Below are positions 45,518 through 54,370 of a stretch of 64,000 nucleotides of DNA, in pieces. The notes under the pieces were generated by a model. It saw only the letters and a program-made list of their open reading frames with translations. It was not told the origin of the DNA and searched no databases. Numbering within the stretch: position 1 is the first letter of the stretch; each line of letters begins with the position of its first letter. This stretch comes from Sphingomonas crocodyli (GTDB lineage Bacteria > Pseudomonadota > Alphaproteobacteria > Sphingomonadales > Sphingomonadaceae). The stretch covers positions 124,001 to 188,000 of the forward strand of contig NZ_SACN01000004.1 of the NCBI RefSeq assembly GCF_004005865.1, in the 5' to 3' direction. Both the position numbers and the translations under genes were made by a program.

Positions 45518-45922
45518 ATGACCACGCTGGCCGATACCTACGAAGAATATGAACTGCTCGACGCCGACGATCGCTATCGCCTGCTGATCGATCTGGGCCG
45601 CGCGCTCGAGCCGATGCCCGACCCGCTCAAGACCGACGCGACTTTGGTGCGCGGATGTTCGGCGGCGGTGTGGGTCTATCCGGTCGCCAAGGATGACGGG
45701 TCGCTCCATTTCCTGGCCGACAGCAATGCCGCGATCACCAAGGGGATCATCGCGCTCGTCCTCCTCGCCGTGCAGGATCGGCCGGCGTCCGAGATCCGCG
45801 ACACGGATATCACTGAGGCGCTCGCCCCGTTCGATCTGAAGAACCAGCTGAGTTCGAACCGGACCCAGGGCATTCCCAACATGATCGCGCTGATCCGCGC
45901 GACTGCCGAGCGTTACGCTTGA
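45518..45922 (+). CDS. sufE: SufE family sulfur acceptor protein
   Basis: The 134-residue protein has the SufE sulfur-acceptor Cys47 in VRGCSAAVWVYP and the family segments YEEYELLDADDRYRLLIDLGRAL and DLKNQLSSNRTQGIPNMIALIR. It takes persulfide sulfur from a SufS-like desulfurase for Fe-S assembly. No other suf gene is near. The next gene begins inside its stop codon. Confidence 0.94.
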   Translation: MTTLADTYEEYELLDADDRYRLLIDLGRALEPMPDPLKTDATLVRGCSAAVWVYPVAKDDGSLHFLADSNAAITKGIIALVLLAVQDRPASEIRDTDITEALAPFDLKNQLSSNRTQGIPNMIALIRATAERYA

Positions 45923-46290
45923 TCGCGCTCCTCGCCCTTGCGGCTGCGGTCCAGCCGATCGAGGCGGGCAAGCTCGTCATCGGTGGCGAGGCATTCGCCA
46001 CTGCCGAAGTGCTCGATGCGCGCGCCATGCCCGATATCGGCGGCGGCGCGGGGCTGCTGATCACGTTGACACCCGAGGCCGCCAAGCGCCTCCAGAAGCT
46101 CTCGACCGCACTCGCGGGCAAGCCGCTGACGATCACGCTCGATGGCCAGCCGGTCGCCGCGCTGATGATCCGCGGACCGATCACCGACGGCGTGATCGAC
46201 CTGCCCGGCCATCGCGCCCTCCCCGAGGCCGAGGCGCTCGCCAAGCGCATCTCGGGCAAGGATCCGCTGCCCGACGATCTCGCCGAATGA
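45919..46290 (+). CDS. Small secreted protein resembling the SecD P1 head domain
   Basis: The 123-residue product begins with a signal-like segment (LIALLALAAAVQPIEA, start TTG overlapping the sufE TGA). The segment GLLITLTPEAAKRLQKLSTALAGKPLTITLDGQPVAALMIRGPITDGVIDLPGH resembles the P1 head subdomain of SecD, where a V-x-x-x-F-x-x-x-G-A-x-x-F-x-x-x-T pattern is followed by G-K-x-L-A-I-V-L-D-G. Some families of small secreted proteins consist of that head only. The role is unknown. It is coupled to sufE upstream and overlaps the kinase gene by four bases. Confidence 0.72.
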   Translation: MIALLALAAAVQPIEAGKLVIGGEAFATAEVLDARAMPDIGGGAGLLITLTPEAAKRLQKLSTALAGKPLTITLDGQPVAALMIRGPITDGVIDLPGHRALPEAEALAKRISGKDPLPDDLAE

Positions 46291-47165
46291 GCGCACTCGT
46301 CGCCGGTGTAGAACTCGGCGGCACCAAATGCGTCTGCGTGCTGGCAAGCGGCCCCGACGACATCCGCGACGAACGCCGGATCGAAACCCGCTCCCCCGCC
46401 GAAACCCTGCCCGCCATCGCCGCCGTGCTGGCCGAATGGACGGACGCGCAGGCGATCGGCCTTGCCAGCTTCGGCCCCGTCGACCTCGATGATCGGTCGC
46501 CGCGCTATGGGCAGATCGTCAACACGCCCAAGCCTGGCTGGGATGGCGCCGACATCGTCGGCCTTGCGCGGGCGACCGGCCTGCCCTTCGGCTTCGACAC
46601 CGATGTCGATGGCGCCGCGCTGGCCGAAGGACGCTGGGGCGCTGCGCAAGGGCTCGGCAGCTTCGCTTATGTCACGGTGGGGACCGGCATCGGGATCGGT
46701 ACGGTCGTTCGCGGCCAAACGGTGCGCGGCCTTGGCCATTCGGAGGCGGGGCACCTGCGCATCCCCCGCCTGCCCGGCGACGATTTCGCAGGGGTCTGCC
46801 CCTATCACCGCGATTGCGTCGAGGGGCTGGCATCCGGCCCCGCCATCGCGGCGCGGGCGGGCAAGCCGGGCGAAGCATTGAGCGCCGACGATCCGGCCTG
46901 GACGCCTGTGGTCGCGGCGCTGGCTGCGATGCTCCACAACCTCGTCCTCACCGCCGCGCCGGAACGCATCCTGATCGGCGGCGGCGTGTTCGGTGGCCAG
47001 CCGAGCCTGCTGCCGCGCCTGCGGTCGGCCCTGGTCGATAGTCTCGCGGGCTATGGCGCCGCCCCGGCGATCGCCGCCGGGATCGAGGATTTCCTGCAGG
47101 CCCCGGCGCTAGGCCATCAGGCCGGCCCGATGGGTGCGATCGCGCTGGGCCTGGACGCCCTTTAA
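46287..47165 (+). CDS. ROK-family sugar kinase, fructokinase-like
   Basis: The 292-residue protein has the ROK ATP-binding motif (GVELGGTKCVCVLA), the substrate region GFDTDVDGAALAEGRWG with catalytic Asp, TVGTGIGIG, and a zinc site GHSEAGHLRIPR plus CPYHRDCVEG (Cys-x2-His-x2-Cys with an upstream His). These fit bacterial fructokinases that phosphorylate fructose to fructose 6-phosphate. The ATG overlaps the previous stop by four bases. The GC-rich palindromic element follows. Confidence 0.9.
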   Translation: MSALVAGVELGGTKCVCVLASGPDDIRDERRIETRSPAETLPAIAAVLAEWTDAQAIGLASFGPVDLDDRSPRYGQIVNTPKPGWDGADIVGLARATGLPFGFDTDVDGAALAEGRWGAAQGLGSFAYVTVGTGIGIGTVVRGQTVRGLGHSEAGHLRIPRLPGDDFAGVCPYHRDCVEGLASGPAIAARAGKPGEALSADDPAWTPVVAALAAMLHNLVLTAAPERILIGGGVFGGQPSLLPRLRSALVDSLAGYGAAPAIAAGIEDFLQAPALGHQAGPMGAIALGLDAL

Positions 47166-47166
47166 G

Positions 47167-47287
47167 TCCTCCCCGGTACGGGGAGGTGGCGCCGAAGGCG
47201 ACGGAGGGGGCTGGTCACAAGCGCTGCGCTCGCCTCCAGCCCCCTCCACCAGCTACGCTGGTCCCCCTCCCCGTTCCGGGGAGGATT
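47167..47287. repeat. GC-rich palindromic intergenic element (family copy 3)
   Basis: TCCTCCCCGGTACGGGGAGGTGGCG and CCCCTCCCCGTTCCGGGGAGGATT are mirror-image ends, with CGACGGAGGGGGCTGG and GCCCCCTCCACCAGCTACGCTGG inside. It closely matches copy 1 and lies between convergent genes. Confidence 0.85.
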
Positions 47288-47290
47288 AGA

Positions 47291-48949
47291 TCACTTCCGC
47301 TCCGCCTTGCTCTCGTCGCGCGCAGCCTTGAACTCGGAGTCCGCGCTCCAATCCGGCCACAGGCGCGAGTCCGCCAGCTCGCGGCCCAGATTGTAGAGCA
47401 GGCCCAGATCGTCGGGCACGCTCGACGAATCCCAGTCGGCCGACCATTCGTCCGCCGGCTGGTGATAGCGATCCTTGGTGTAGGCCTCGTCGAGCATCTT
47501 GCCGCGCTCCACGCCGCCATTCACCAGATCGTTGCCTGCCGAATAGCTGATCGCCGGCACGCCGCGCTTGGCGAAGGGGAAGTGATCCGAACGGTAGAAA
47601 TGCCCCGCCTCGGGCTTGCTGTCCGACGTGTAGCGGCGGCCCTGCTTGGCAGCGTCGGCGACGAGCATGTCGAGCAGGCCGAGCTTGGCATTGCCCGAAA
47701 TCGTCACGTCCTTCGTCTTCGACCAGCCGAACGGTCCGTCCATGTTGAGCACGCCTACGGTGGTGCCCAGCGGATAGACCGGATTGGCGGCGTAGAACTC
47801 GGAACCGAGCAGCCCCTTTTCCTCCGCCGTCACCGCGAGGAAGGCGACCGATCGATCGGGCTGCGGCTCCTTCGCCCAGACGCGTGCAAGTTCGAGCAGC
47901 GCGGCGATGCCGGACGCATTGTCGAGCGCGCCGTTATAGATCTTGTCGCCCTTCGCGTCGGGCTGGCCAACGCCCAGATGATCCCAGTGGCCCGAATAGA
48001 CGACGGTTTCGTCCGGGTGGGTCTTGCCGTCGATGCGGCCGAGGACGTTCTTCGAAATGATCGTCTTGGCGGCAACCTGATAATCGGCGCTCATCGTCGC
48101 CTTCAGCGGCACCGGCTTGAAGTCGCGGCGCTGCGCGGCCTTCTTCATCGCGTCGAAATCGAGGCCCGACGCCTTGAACAGCTGCGCGGCGAGATCCTTC
48201 TGGATCCAGCCTTCCATCTGCGTGTGGCTGGCGCGCGGATCCTGCCGAACGATGTCGAACATCGTGTTGGTGTTCGAATTCTTGACCGTCGCCCAGCCAT
48301 AGGATGCCGGCTCATATTCGTGGATCACCAGCACGCCGGCCGCGCCCTGTCGCGCGGCTTCTTCATACTTGTAGGTCCAGCGGCCATAATAGGTCATCGC
48401 CTTGCCGCCGAAGTCGCCTTCGCCGCCTTCGAAATCGGGATCGTTGACGAACAGGACCATGATCTTTCCGCGCAGGTCGACGCCCTTATAGTCGTCCCAG
48501 TTGCGCTCGGGCGCCTTCACGCCATAGCCGACGAAGACGAGCGGAACGTCCTTGATCACGACGCCGTTCTGCCCGGTCATCGCCGCGCGCACCGCAATCT
48601 CGGCGCCCTGCGTCAGCGGGGTCGCCTTGCCCGCGACGTTCAGCGACAGCTTCGGCGTGCCGGTGATGTCCGACATCAGCAGCGGCACGTCCTGCGTCCA
48701 CGTCCGCTGACCGTTCACGATCGGGCCGCCGGGCTTCAGCCCCGCCTTCTGCATCTGATCGACGATATAGGCGACCGCCTTGGTCTCGCCCGGCGTTGCG
48801 GGGCCGCGCCCTTCATATTCGTCGCTCGACAGCGTCTTGATGTCCTGGCTGACGCGCGCGGTATCGAAAGCGGGCGCGGGCAGCGCCGCAATCGCCGCGC
48901 TCGACAGGCCCGCGAGCAGCAGGGCGATGGTCCGGGTGGTTTTGATCAT
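47291..48949 (-). CDS. M28-family zinc metallopeptidase (secreted)
   Basis: The 552-residue protein has a signal peptide (MIKTTRTIALLLAGLSSAAIA), a PA (protease-associated) domain region between the start and the catalytic part (~100-230), and an M28 peptidase domain. Zinc ligands and catalytic acid are seen in VVYSGHWDHLGVG, NGALDNASGIAALLELAR, AVTAEEKGLLGSEFY and YRSDHFPFAKRGVPAISYS. It is probably a periplasmic or outer-membrane aminopeptidase. Lipobox is not evident. It converges on the ROK kinase gene with the repeat element between. Confidence 0.92.
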   Translation of the reverse strand: MIKTTRTIALLLAGLSSAAIAALPAPAFDTARVSQDIKTLSSDEYEGRGPATPGETKAVAYIVDQMQKAGLKPGGPIVNGQRTWTQDVPLLMSDITGTPKLSLNVAGKATPLTQGAEIAVRAAMTGQNGVVIKDVPLVFVGYGVKAPERNWDDYKGVDLRGKIMVLFVNDPDFEGGEGDFGGKAMTYYGRWTYKYEEAARQGAAGVLVIHEYEPASYGWATVKNSNTNTMFDIVRQDPRASHTQMEGWIQKDLAAQLFKASGLDFDAMKKAAQRRDFKPVPLKATMSADYQVAAKTIISKNVLGRIDGKTHPDETVVYSGHWDHLGVGQPDAKGDKIYNGALDNASGIAALLELARVWAKEPQPDRSVAFLAVTAEEKGLLGSEFYAANPVYPLGTTVGVLNMDGPFGWSKTKDVTISGNAKLGLLDMLVADAAKQGRRYTSDSKPEAGHFYRSDHFPFAKRGVPAISYSAGNDLVNGGVERGKMLDEAYTKDRYHQPADEWSADWDSSSVPDDLGLLYNLGRELADSRLWPDWSADSEFKAARDESKAERK

Positions 48950-49092
48950 GTGGGATTTTCCCTGTTCTGATGCGCGCGCTTTGGCCGCGCGGATGGCAGG
49001 ACACTAGCCAAGACATTCCAGCGGGAAAACGATTGAATTTCATGTCGGCCCGCGCCACGTTCGCGCCGCTTCCCACAAAATGAGGCGCCGCT

Positions 49093-49803
49093 TTGACGAC
49101 GATGACGCGCTGCCGCAAATGCGGCGCCGCCACCAGCCCCGAAGACCTGACCTGCCGTTATTGCGGGCATCGGGTGAATGATCAGTGGCGCGCGGAAATC
49201 CGCGAGCGTCGGCGCAAGCGCCGCCGGCTGATGCTGGTGATCCCCAGCGTGTCGGCAGTCGTGATCGCGATCCTGCTGTTCGCCGCATGGCCGCGCGGCG
49301 ATTCCGGAACCGGCGACGGATCGATCAGCGCGTCGAACAGCTATATCTCGCAGGTCGTCGCCGCCAACGGCGCGCTCTACGCCAATGTCGACCTGCCGAC
49401 CTTCCCCAATGCCGACGATACGATCATCCAGGCGGGCCTTGTCGCGCGCGATGCCGGCCGCGCGATCAAGGGCGGCGCGCAGGAAGTGTCGAGCAGCAGC
49501 AAGTGGATCATCTTTCAGGTCACGCAGCAGATCACCGACAGCAAGGGCAACCGCACCCGCGCCAACGTCTTCCTGATGAAGATCGATATCGCCCGGATGA
49601 AGATGGCCGATTACAAGCTGACCGACGGCAAGGCCGTGCTCGACATGGCCGAAAGCGTGCGCCGCGTGCGCCCGATCAGCGACAAGGCGTTCCAGATCTA
49701 TTGCCGGGGCAAGGAATCGCAGGCGAATGCGCAGCGTTTCTGCGGCGTCGCCGATCAGGCAACGAACGATCCGCTGCTGATGCCCAATCAAGCGGCCGAA
49801 TGA
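49093..49803 (+). CDS. Zinc-ribbon membrane protein of unknown function
   Basis: The 236-residue protein begins with a zinc ribbon (CRKCGAATSPEDLTCRYCGHR, two C-x2-C pairs), a basic stretch, one membrane helix (about 46-65) and a ~165-residue extracytoplasmic domain with no family I recognise (AANGALYANVDLPTFPNADDTIIQAG onward, ending in two Cys at about 205 and 217). TTG at 49093 has GAGG seven bases upstream; ATG at 49102 is an alternative. The S9 peptidase gene overlaps its stop by four bases. Confidence 0.75.
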   Translation: MTTMTRCRKCGAATSPEDLTCRYCGHRVNDQWRAEIRERRRKRRRLMLVIPSVSAVVIAILLFAAWPRGDSGTGDGSISASNSYISQVVAANGALYANVDLPTFPNADDTIIQAGLVARDAGRAIKGGAQEVSSSSKWIIFQVTQQITDSKGNRTRANVFLMKIDIARMKMADYKLTDGKAVLDMAESVRRVRPISDKAFQIYCRGKESQANAQRFCGVADQATNDPLLMPNQAAE

Positions 49804-51983
49804 ATTTCACCGAACGGAGACTGGTTTTGAAGAAGGTTTCGACGCTGCTGCTCACCGCCGCCGGCGCGATCGCCGCGATCATGGCGACGCCCGCTGCGGC
49901 CGCCCCGAAAGCAGTGCTGACGCACGAGACATTGTGGATGATGAAGCGCGTCGGCGCGCCCGTCGTCAGCCCCGATGGCAAGTGGGTCGTCTATTCGCTC
50001 AACGAGCCGAATTACGAAGCCGACAAGGCGATGACCGACCTGTGGCTCGTCCCCGTCGACGGTTCGGCCGCACCCCGCCGCCTGACCAGCAGCAAGGCCG
50101 GCGAAAGCGGTCCCGCCTGGGCGCCCGACAGCCGCCGCATCGCCTTTTCCGCCAAGCGCGAAGGCGATGACGACGCGCAGATATACATCCTCGATCTGGC
50201 AGGCGGCGAGGCGCAGCGCGTCACCAGCCTGCCCTTCGCCGTGAGCGCGCCGCAATGGCGCCCCGACGGCAAGGCGATCCTGTTCGAGGCGATGGCATGG
50301 CCCGGCGCGATGGATGCCGAGGCGAACAAGAAGGCGGCGGCCGAGAAGAAGGCGCGCAAGTTCAACATGCGCGTCTATGAACATTTCCCGATCCGCTACT
50401 GGAACGACTGGATCGACGAGCGCCGCCCGACCCTGTGGGTCCAGTCGCTCGAGCCCGGCGCGAAAGCGGTCGACATCCTGTCGTCCACCAAGCTTGGCCA
50501 GACCGAGGGCTTTGGCGGCAATGCGCAGAGCGACGGCGGCAATACGCTCAATCCGGTGTGGAGCCCCGACGGCAAGGAGATCGTCTTCACCGCCACCACC
50601 CAGCGTTGGCAGGCGGCGCGCGCGCGCGTGAACTTCAACCTCTATCGCATGCCCGCGACGGGCGGCGAGCCGAAGCTCGCGACCCCGACCGAGGGCGAAT
50701 ATGGCGACCTGAAATTCTCGCCCGACGGCAAGTCGCTGCTGTTCAAGTTCAACACGCAGGGTAACGAGATTTACGATCTCGCCCGCCTGAACCGGGTCGC
50801 CTGGCCCGCCGGCGGCGCCGCGACCGTGCTGACCCCCGGCTTCGATCGCGAGATCGATCAATATGCGGTCACGCCCGACAGCAGCACCATCTACGCGATC
50901 GTGCCCGATGCGGGCGCGGAAAACCTTTACAGCCTGCCCGCCGCCGGCGGCACGCCCGCCGTCGTCATCGCGCCCAAGGTCGGCGGCTATACCTCGCTCG
51001 ACATCCCGTCCGACGCCGCCTCGACGATCCTCGTCGGCAGCTATGGCAGCGCGGTGAACCCGGCCGAGATCGTCCGCATCGATCCGGTCGCAAAGCGACA
51101 CGCAAATCTCACCAACGTCAACACCGCGTTGGCCGCCTCGATCGACTGGTCCTCGCCGGAGCATTTCTGGTTCACGGCCAAGGACGGGCTGAAGATCCAC
51201 AACATGATCGTCACCCCGCCCAACTTCGATCCGAAGAAGAAATATCCCCTCTTCGTCCTGATCCACGGCGGCCCGGCCAGCACCAATCCCGACCAGATCG
51301 GCCTGCGCTGGAATTATCACCTGCTCGCCAGCGCCGGCTATGTCGTGCTGCTGACCGATTATAAGGGATCGACCGGTTACGGTGAGGCCTTCTCCCGCGC
51401 GATCAACCTCGATCCCTTGCGGGGTCCGGCCAACGAAATCGACGAGGCGGTTGACGAGGCCGCGCGCCTCTATCCGTTCATCGACGTCAAGAATGCCTGC
51501 GCGGGCGGCGCCAGCTATGGCGGCCACCTGACCAACTGGATCGAGGCGACCACCACCCGTTACAAATGCCTCGTCAGCCATGCGGGCGAAGTCGATCTGC
51601 TCACACAGTGGGGTACCAGCGACTTCGCTTATGGGCGCGAGCTTTCGAGCGGCGGCGCGCCGTGGGGCGACAGCAAGATCTGGCGCGATCAGAGCCCGAT
51701 TTCCTACGGCGATCAGTGGAAGACGCCGATGCTGCTGACGGCAGGCGAAAAGGATTATCGCGTCCCCCTGCCCAACACCCTCGAAACCTGGGTGACGCTG
51801 CAGCGCCAGCAGGTGCCCAGCCGCCTGCTGATCTTCCCCGACGCCTGGCACTGGATCACCAAGCCAGAGGACAGCCGCCAGTTCTACCGCGAGGTCCAGG
51901 GCTGGCTCGCCCATTATCTGAAGGGCGCGCCCGCCGTCACCGGCGGCCCGATCCCGGCGCCCGAAGCAAAGAAGGGCGAATAA
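49800..51983 (+). CDS. S9 family peptidase (prolyl oligopeptidase type, secreted)
   Basis: The 727-residue protein has a signal peptide (KKVSTLLLTAAGAIAAIMATPAAAA), an N-terminal beta-propeller with WD40/PD40-like repeats (VVSPDGKWVVYSL, PVWSPDGKEIVFTA, LKFSPDGKSLLFKF) and a C-terminal alpha/beta hydrolase with nucleophile Ser in GGASYGGHLTNW, Asp in AGEKDYRVPL and His in PDAWHWITKPED. It resembles dipeptidyl or acylaminoacyl peptidases acting in the periplasm. ATG at 49800 overlaps the previous stop; TTG at 49827 (GGAGA eight bases upstream, giving MKKVSTLLL) is a likely alternative start. Confidence 0.92.
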   Translation: MNFTERRLVLKKVSTLLLTAAGAIAAIMATPAAAAPKAVLTHETLWMMKRVGAPVVSPDGKWVVYSLNEPNYEADKAMTDLWLVPVDGSAAPRRLTSSKAGESGPAWAPDSRRIAFSAKREGDDDAQIYILDLAGGEAQRVTSLPFAVSAPQWRPDGKAILFEAMAWPGAMDAEANKKAAAEKKARKFNMRVYEHFPIRYWNDWIDERRPTLWVQSLEPGAKAVDILSSTKLGQTEGFGGNAQSDGGNTLNPVWSPDGKEIVFTATTQRWQAARARVNFNLYRMPATGGEPKLATPTEGEYGDLKFSPDGKSLLFKFNTQGNEIYDLARLNRVAWPAGGAATVLTPGFDREIDQYAVTPDSSTIYAIVPDAGAENLYSLPAAGGTPAVVIAPKVGGYTSLDIPSDAASTILVGSYGSAVNPAEIVRIDPVAKRHANLTNVNTALAASIDWSSPEHFWFTAKDGLKIHNMIVTPPNFDPKKKYPLFVLIHGGPASTNPDQIGLRWNYHLLASAGYVVLLTDYKGSTGYGEAFSRAINLDPLRGPANEIDEAVDEAARLYPFIDVKNACAGGASYGGHLTNWIEATTTRYKCLVSHAGEVDLLTQWGTSDFAYGRELSSGGAPWGDSKIWRDQSPISYGDQWKTPMLLTAGEKDYRVPLPNTLETWVTLQRQQVPSRLLIFPDAWHWITKPEDSRQFYREVQGWLAHYLKGAPAVTGGPIPAPEAKKGE

Positions 51984-52183
51984 GCCGTCCGATCAACCGG
52001 TTGGGCCGTCCCGCGACAGCGCGGGCGGCCCGCCGGCTACGTCCCGATTGTATAACCAATTGTCGCCATGTGGCTAACATTGATGTTAATCGTTCCACTT
52101 CGTGACAAATGGTTTCTCCGCGAAATTCCGCCGATATTGGCGTTGACCTGATCCCACGACGGACCCACCAGCCGCCGCGCTAC

Positions 52184-52198
52184 TGATAATCATTCCTA
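52184..52198 (+). promoter_or_regulatory. Fur-box-like site upstream of the TonB receptor
   Basis: TGATAATCATTCCTA has a full TGATAAT half-site and a partial second half (ATTCCTA for ATTATCA). It lies 16 bases before the receptor ATG and probably confers iron repression by Fur. The AT-rich stretch from 52053 to 52135 holds the likely promoter. Confidence 0.6.
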
Positions 52199-52213
52199 AT
52201 AGCGGGGGCTTAG

Positions 52214-54349
52214 ATGACCGGTTTGAAGATGGCGCGCCTTGTCGGGCGCGGTTACCTTGTTGCGCTCGCCGCACTTCTCCATGCGCAGGCGATCGCCGAG
52301 GATGCGGCACCCGCCGACACCACCGACGGCAGCGACATCGTCGTCACCGCCGCGGGCTTCGAACAGAAGATCATCGACGCGCCAGCCAGCATCAGCGTGA
52401 TCGATCGCGCCGAACTGCAGGAGCGCCGCTTCGGCAGCCTCGCCGAGGCGCTGGTGAACGTGGAGGGCATCGACGTCGGCCAGACTGCGGGCAAGACCGG
52501 CGGCCTCAACATCTCGATCCGCGGCATGCCGAGCGATTACACGCTCATCCTGGTCGACGGCCGCCGCCAGAATGCGCCCGGCAACGTCACCCCCAACGGT
52601 TTCGGCGAAACGTCGACCAGCTTCCTGCCGCCCTTCTCCGCGATCGACCGGATCGAGGTGGTGCGCGGGCCGATGTCGACCCTCTACGGGTCCGACGCGA
52701 TGGGCGGCGTCATCAACCTGATCACCCGCAAGGTCGGCGATCGCTGGGCCGGCACCGTCACCGCCGAAACCACGCTTCAGGAAGACGGCCAGTACGGCAA
52801 CATGTATTCGGGCAACGGCTACATCCAGGGCCCGATCGTCCGCGACCTGATCGGCCTCACCCTGCGCGGCAGCTATTTCAAGCGCGAAGCCGCGGCGCTC
52901 ACCTATGACAATGTGAACGGCCAGCCGGTCGAGATCAGCACCCGCGGCCCCAGCCCGGTCAAGTCGCGCACCCACACGCTGGGCGGCCGCATCACGCTGA
53001 CCCCGCATCCCGATCACGACATCTGGTTCGAAGCCGACATCAACCGTCAGTGGTATGACAATTCGCAGTCGCAGCTGGGCACCGGCACCGTTCAGGGCGG
53101 CTACGGGCCGGAAATGCGATTCAACCGCGACAATTACGCGCTGGCCCACACCTGGCGCGCGGGCTTCGCGCAGATCGACACCACGCTCAGCCGCAACATC
53201 ACCGACAATAAGGGCCGCACCATCCCGCCGGGCACGCCGGGCAAGACGCCGGGCGCCGAACGCGAGCTGAAGGCGACCAACACGATCCTCGACAGCCGCG
53301 CGGTCGTGCCGCTCGGCCGGGTCAACGCCACGATCGGCGGCCAATATTGGAAGGCCGAGATGGTCGACGGCGTCGCGGTCGACAAATATGAATTCGTCCA
53401 GTGGGCTGCGTTCGCCGAGGCCGCGTGGGACATCGTCGACACCTTCACGCTGACGCTGGGTGGCCGTTACGACGACCATGAAACCTTTGGCAGCAAATTC
53501 TCGCCGCGCGCCTATGGCGTGTTCAAGCCCGCGCAGGGCCTGACCGTGAAGGGCGGCGTCAGCCGCGGCTTCAAGACGCCCCGCCTCGATCAGATCGCGC
53601 CCGGCATCGTCGGCTTCGGCGGGCAAGGCACGATCCCGCTGATCGGCACGCCCGGACTCAAGCCCGAAATCAGCACGACCACCGAACTGGGCGTCTATTA
53701 TGACGATGGCGGCTTGTTCTCGGGCAACGTCACGCTGTTCAACAACAAGTTCAAGGACAAGATCGCCAGCGCACCGCCGATCCCGAACTGCACCTGGTCG
53801 GTGCAGCGCAACCGGCCGGGCTGCCTCAACATCGGCGAATTCCCGCGTGCCGAGAATTTCGGCCAGACGATCAACGTCGACAGCGCGGTGACGCGCGGCA
53901 TCGAGGCGGCGGCGAAGTTCGAGTTCACCCCTGCCATCTCGCTGGGCCTCAACTACACCTATACCGAAAGCGAGCAGAAGAGTGGGGCGGAGGCCGGCGA
54001 GCCTCTGGTCAACACGCCCAAGCATATGATCAACGGCAATCTGCGCTGGAAGGTGAACGACAAGCTGTCCACCTGGGTGCGCGGCGAATATCGTTCGAAG
54101 CGCTATCGCGGCGCGGGCGCGGCCCAGACTGCCCTCGGCAGCTTCCGCGCCTATGAGCAGTTCCACGTCGGCGGCAATTACCAGCTGACCCCGGTCCTGC
54201 GCCTGAGCGCGGCGGTGTACAACGTGTTCGACAAGGACTTCACGCCCTACCTGCCTTATGCGAGCGGCGCGACGACGGTCTATGCCGCGGCCTTCGCCAA
54301 CCCGCAGGAACCGCGCCGTTACTGGTTGTCGGCCACCTTCGACTTCTGA
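52214..54349 (+). CDS. TonB-dependent siderophore-type receptor
   Basis: The 711-residue outer-membrane receptor has a signal region, a TonB box and plug domain (DIVVTAAGFEQKIIDAPASISVIDR; plug to about 160 with LNISIRGMPSDYTLILVDGRRQ, IEVVRGPMSTLYGSDAMGGVINLIT) and a C-terminal barrel ending RYWLSATFDF. The plug resembles FepA/IroN/BfrA-type receptors for catecholate or other iron carriers. The Fur-box-like site upstream supports iron uptake. No siderophore biosynthesis or TonB gene is near, so the ligand is unknown. The start is ATG after AGCGGGGG. Confidence 0.9.
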   Translation: MTGLKMARLVGRGYLVALAALLHAQAIAEDAAPADTTDGSDIVVTAAGFEQKIIDAPASISVIDRAELQERRFGSLAEALVNVEGIDVGQTAGKTGGLNISIRGMPSDYTLILVDGRRQNAPGNVTPNGFGETSTSFLPPFSAIDRIEVVRGPMSTLYGSDAMGGVINLITRKVGDRWAGTVTAETTLQEDGQYGNMYSGNGYIQGPIVRDLIGLTLRGSYFKREAAALTYDNVNGQPVEISTRGPSPVKSRTHTLGGRITLTPHPDHDIWFEADINRQWYDNSQSQLGTGTVQGGYGPEMRFNRDNYALAHTWRAGFAQIDTTLSRNITDNKGRTIPPGTPGKTPGAERELKATNTILDSRAVVPLGRVNATIGGQYWKAEMVDGVAVDKYEFVQWAAFAEAAWDIVDTFTLTLGGRYDDHETFGSKFSPRAYGVFKPAQGLTVKGGVSRGFKTPRLDQIAPGIVGFGGQGTIPLIGTPGLKPEISTTTELGVYYDDGGLFSGNVTLFNNKFKDKIASAPPIPNCTWSVQRNRPGCLNIGEFPRAENFGQTINVDSAVTRGIEAAAKFEFTPAISLGLNYTYTESEQKSGAEAGEPLVNTPKHMINGNLRWKVNDKLSTWVRGEYRSKRYRGAGAAQTALGSFRAYEQFHVGGNYQLTPVLRLSAAVYNVFDKDFTPYLPYASGATTVYAAAFANPQEPRRYWLSATFDF

Positions 54350-54370
54350 TCGAAGCGCACGGCCGCGCGC

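Noticed and set aside
49788..51914. A 708-codon frame antisense to the S9 peptidase gene
   Set aside because: Composition is that of a shadow frame and the opposite strand carries a complete peptidase with catalytic triad.
52196..54166. A 656-codon frame antisense to the TonB receptor gene
   Set aside because: No recognisable domain; the plus strand encodes a full plug and barrel.
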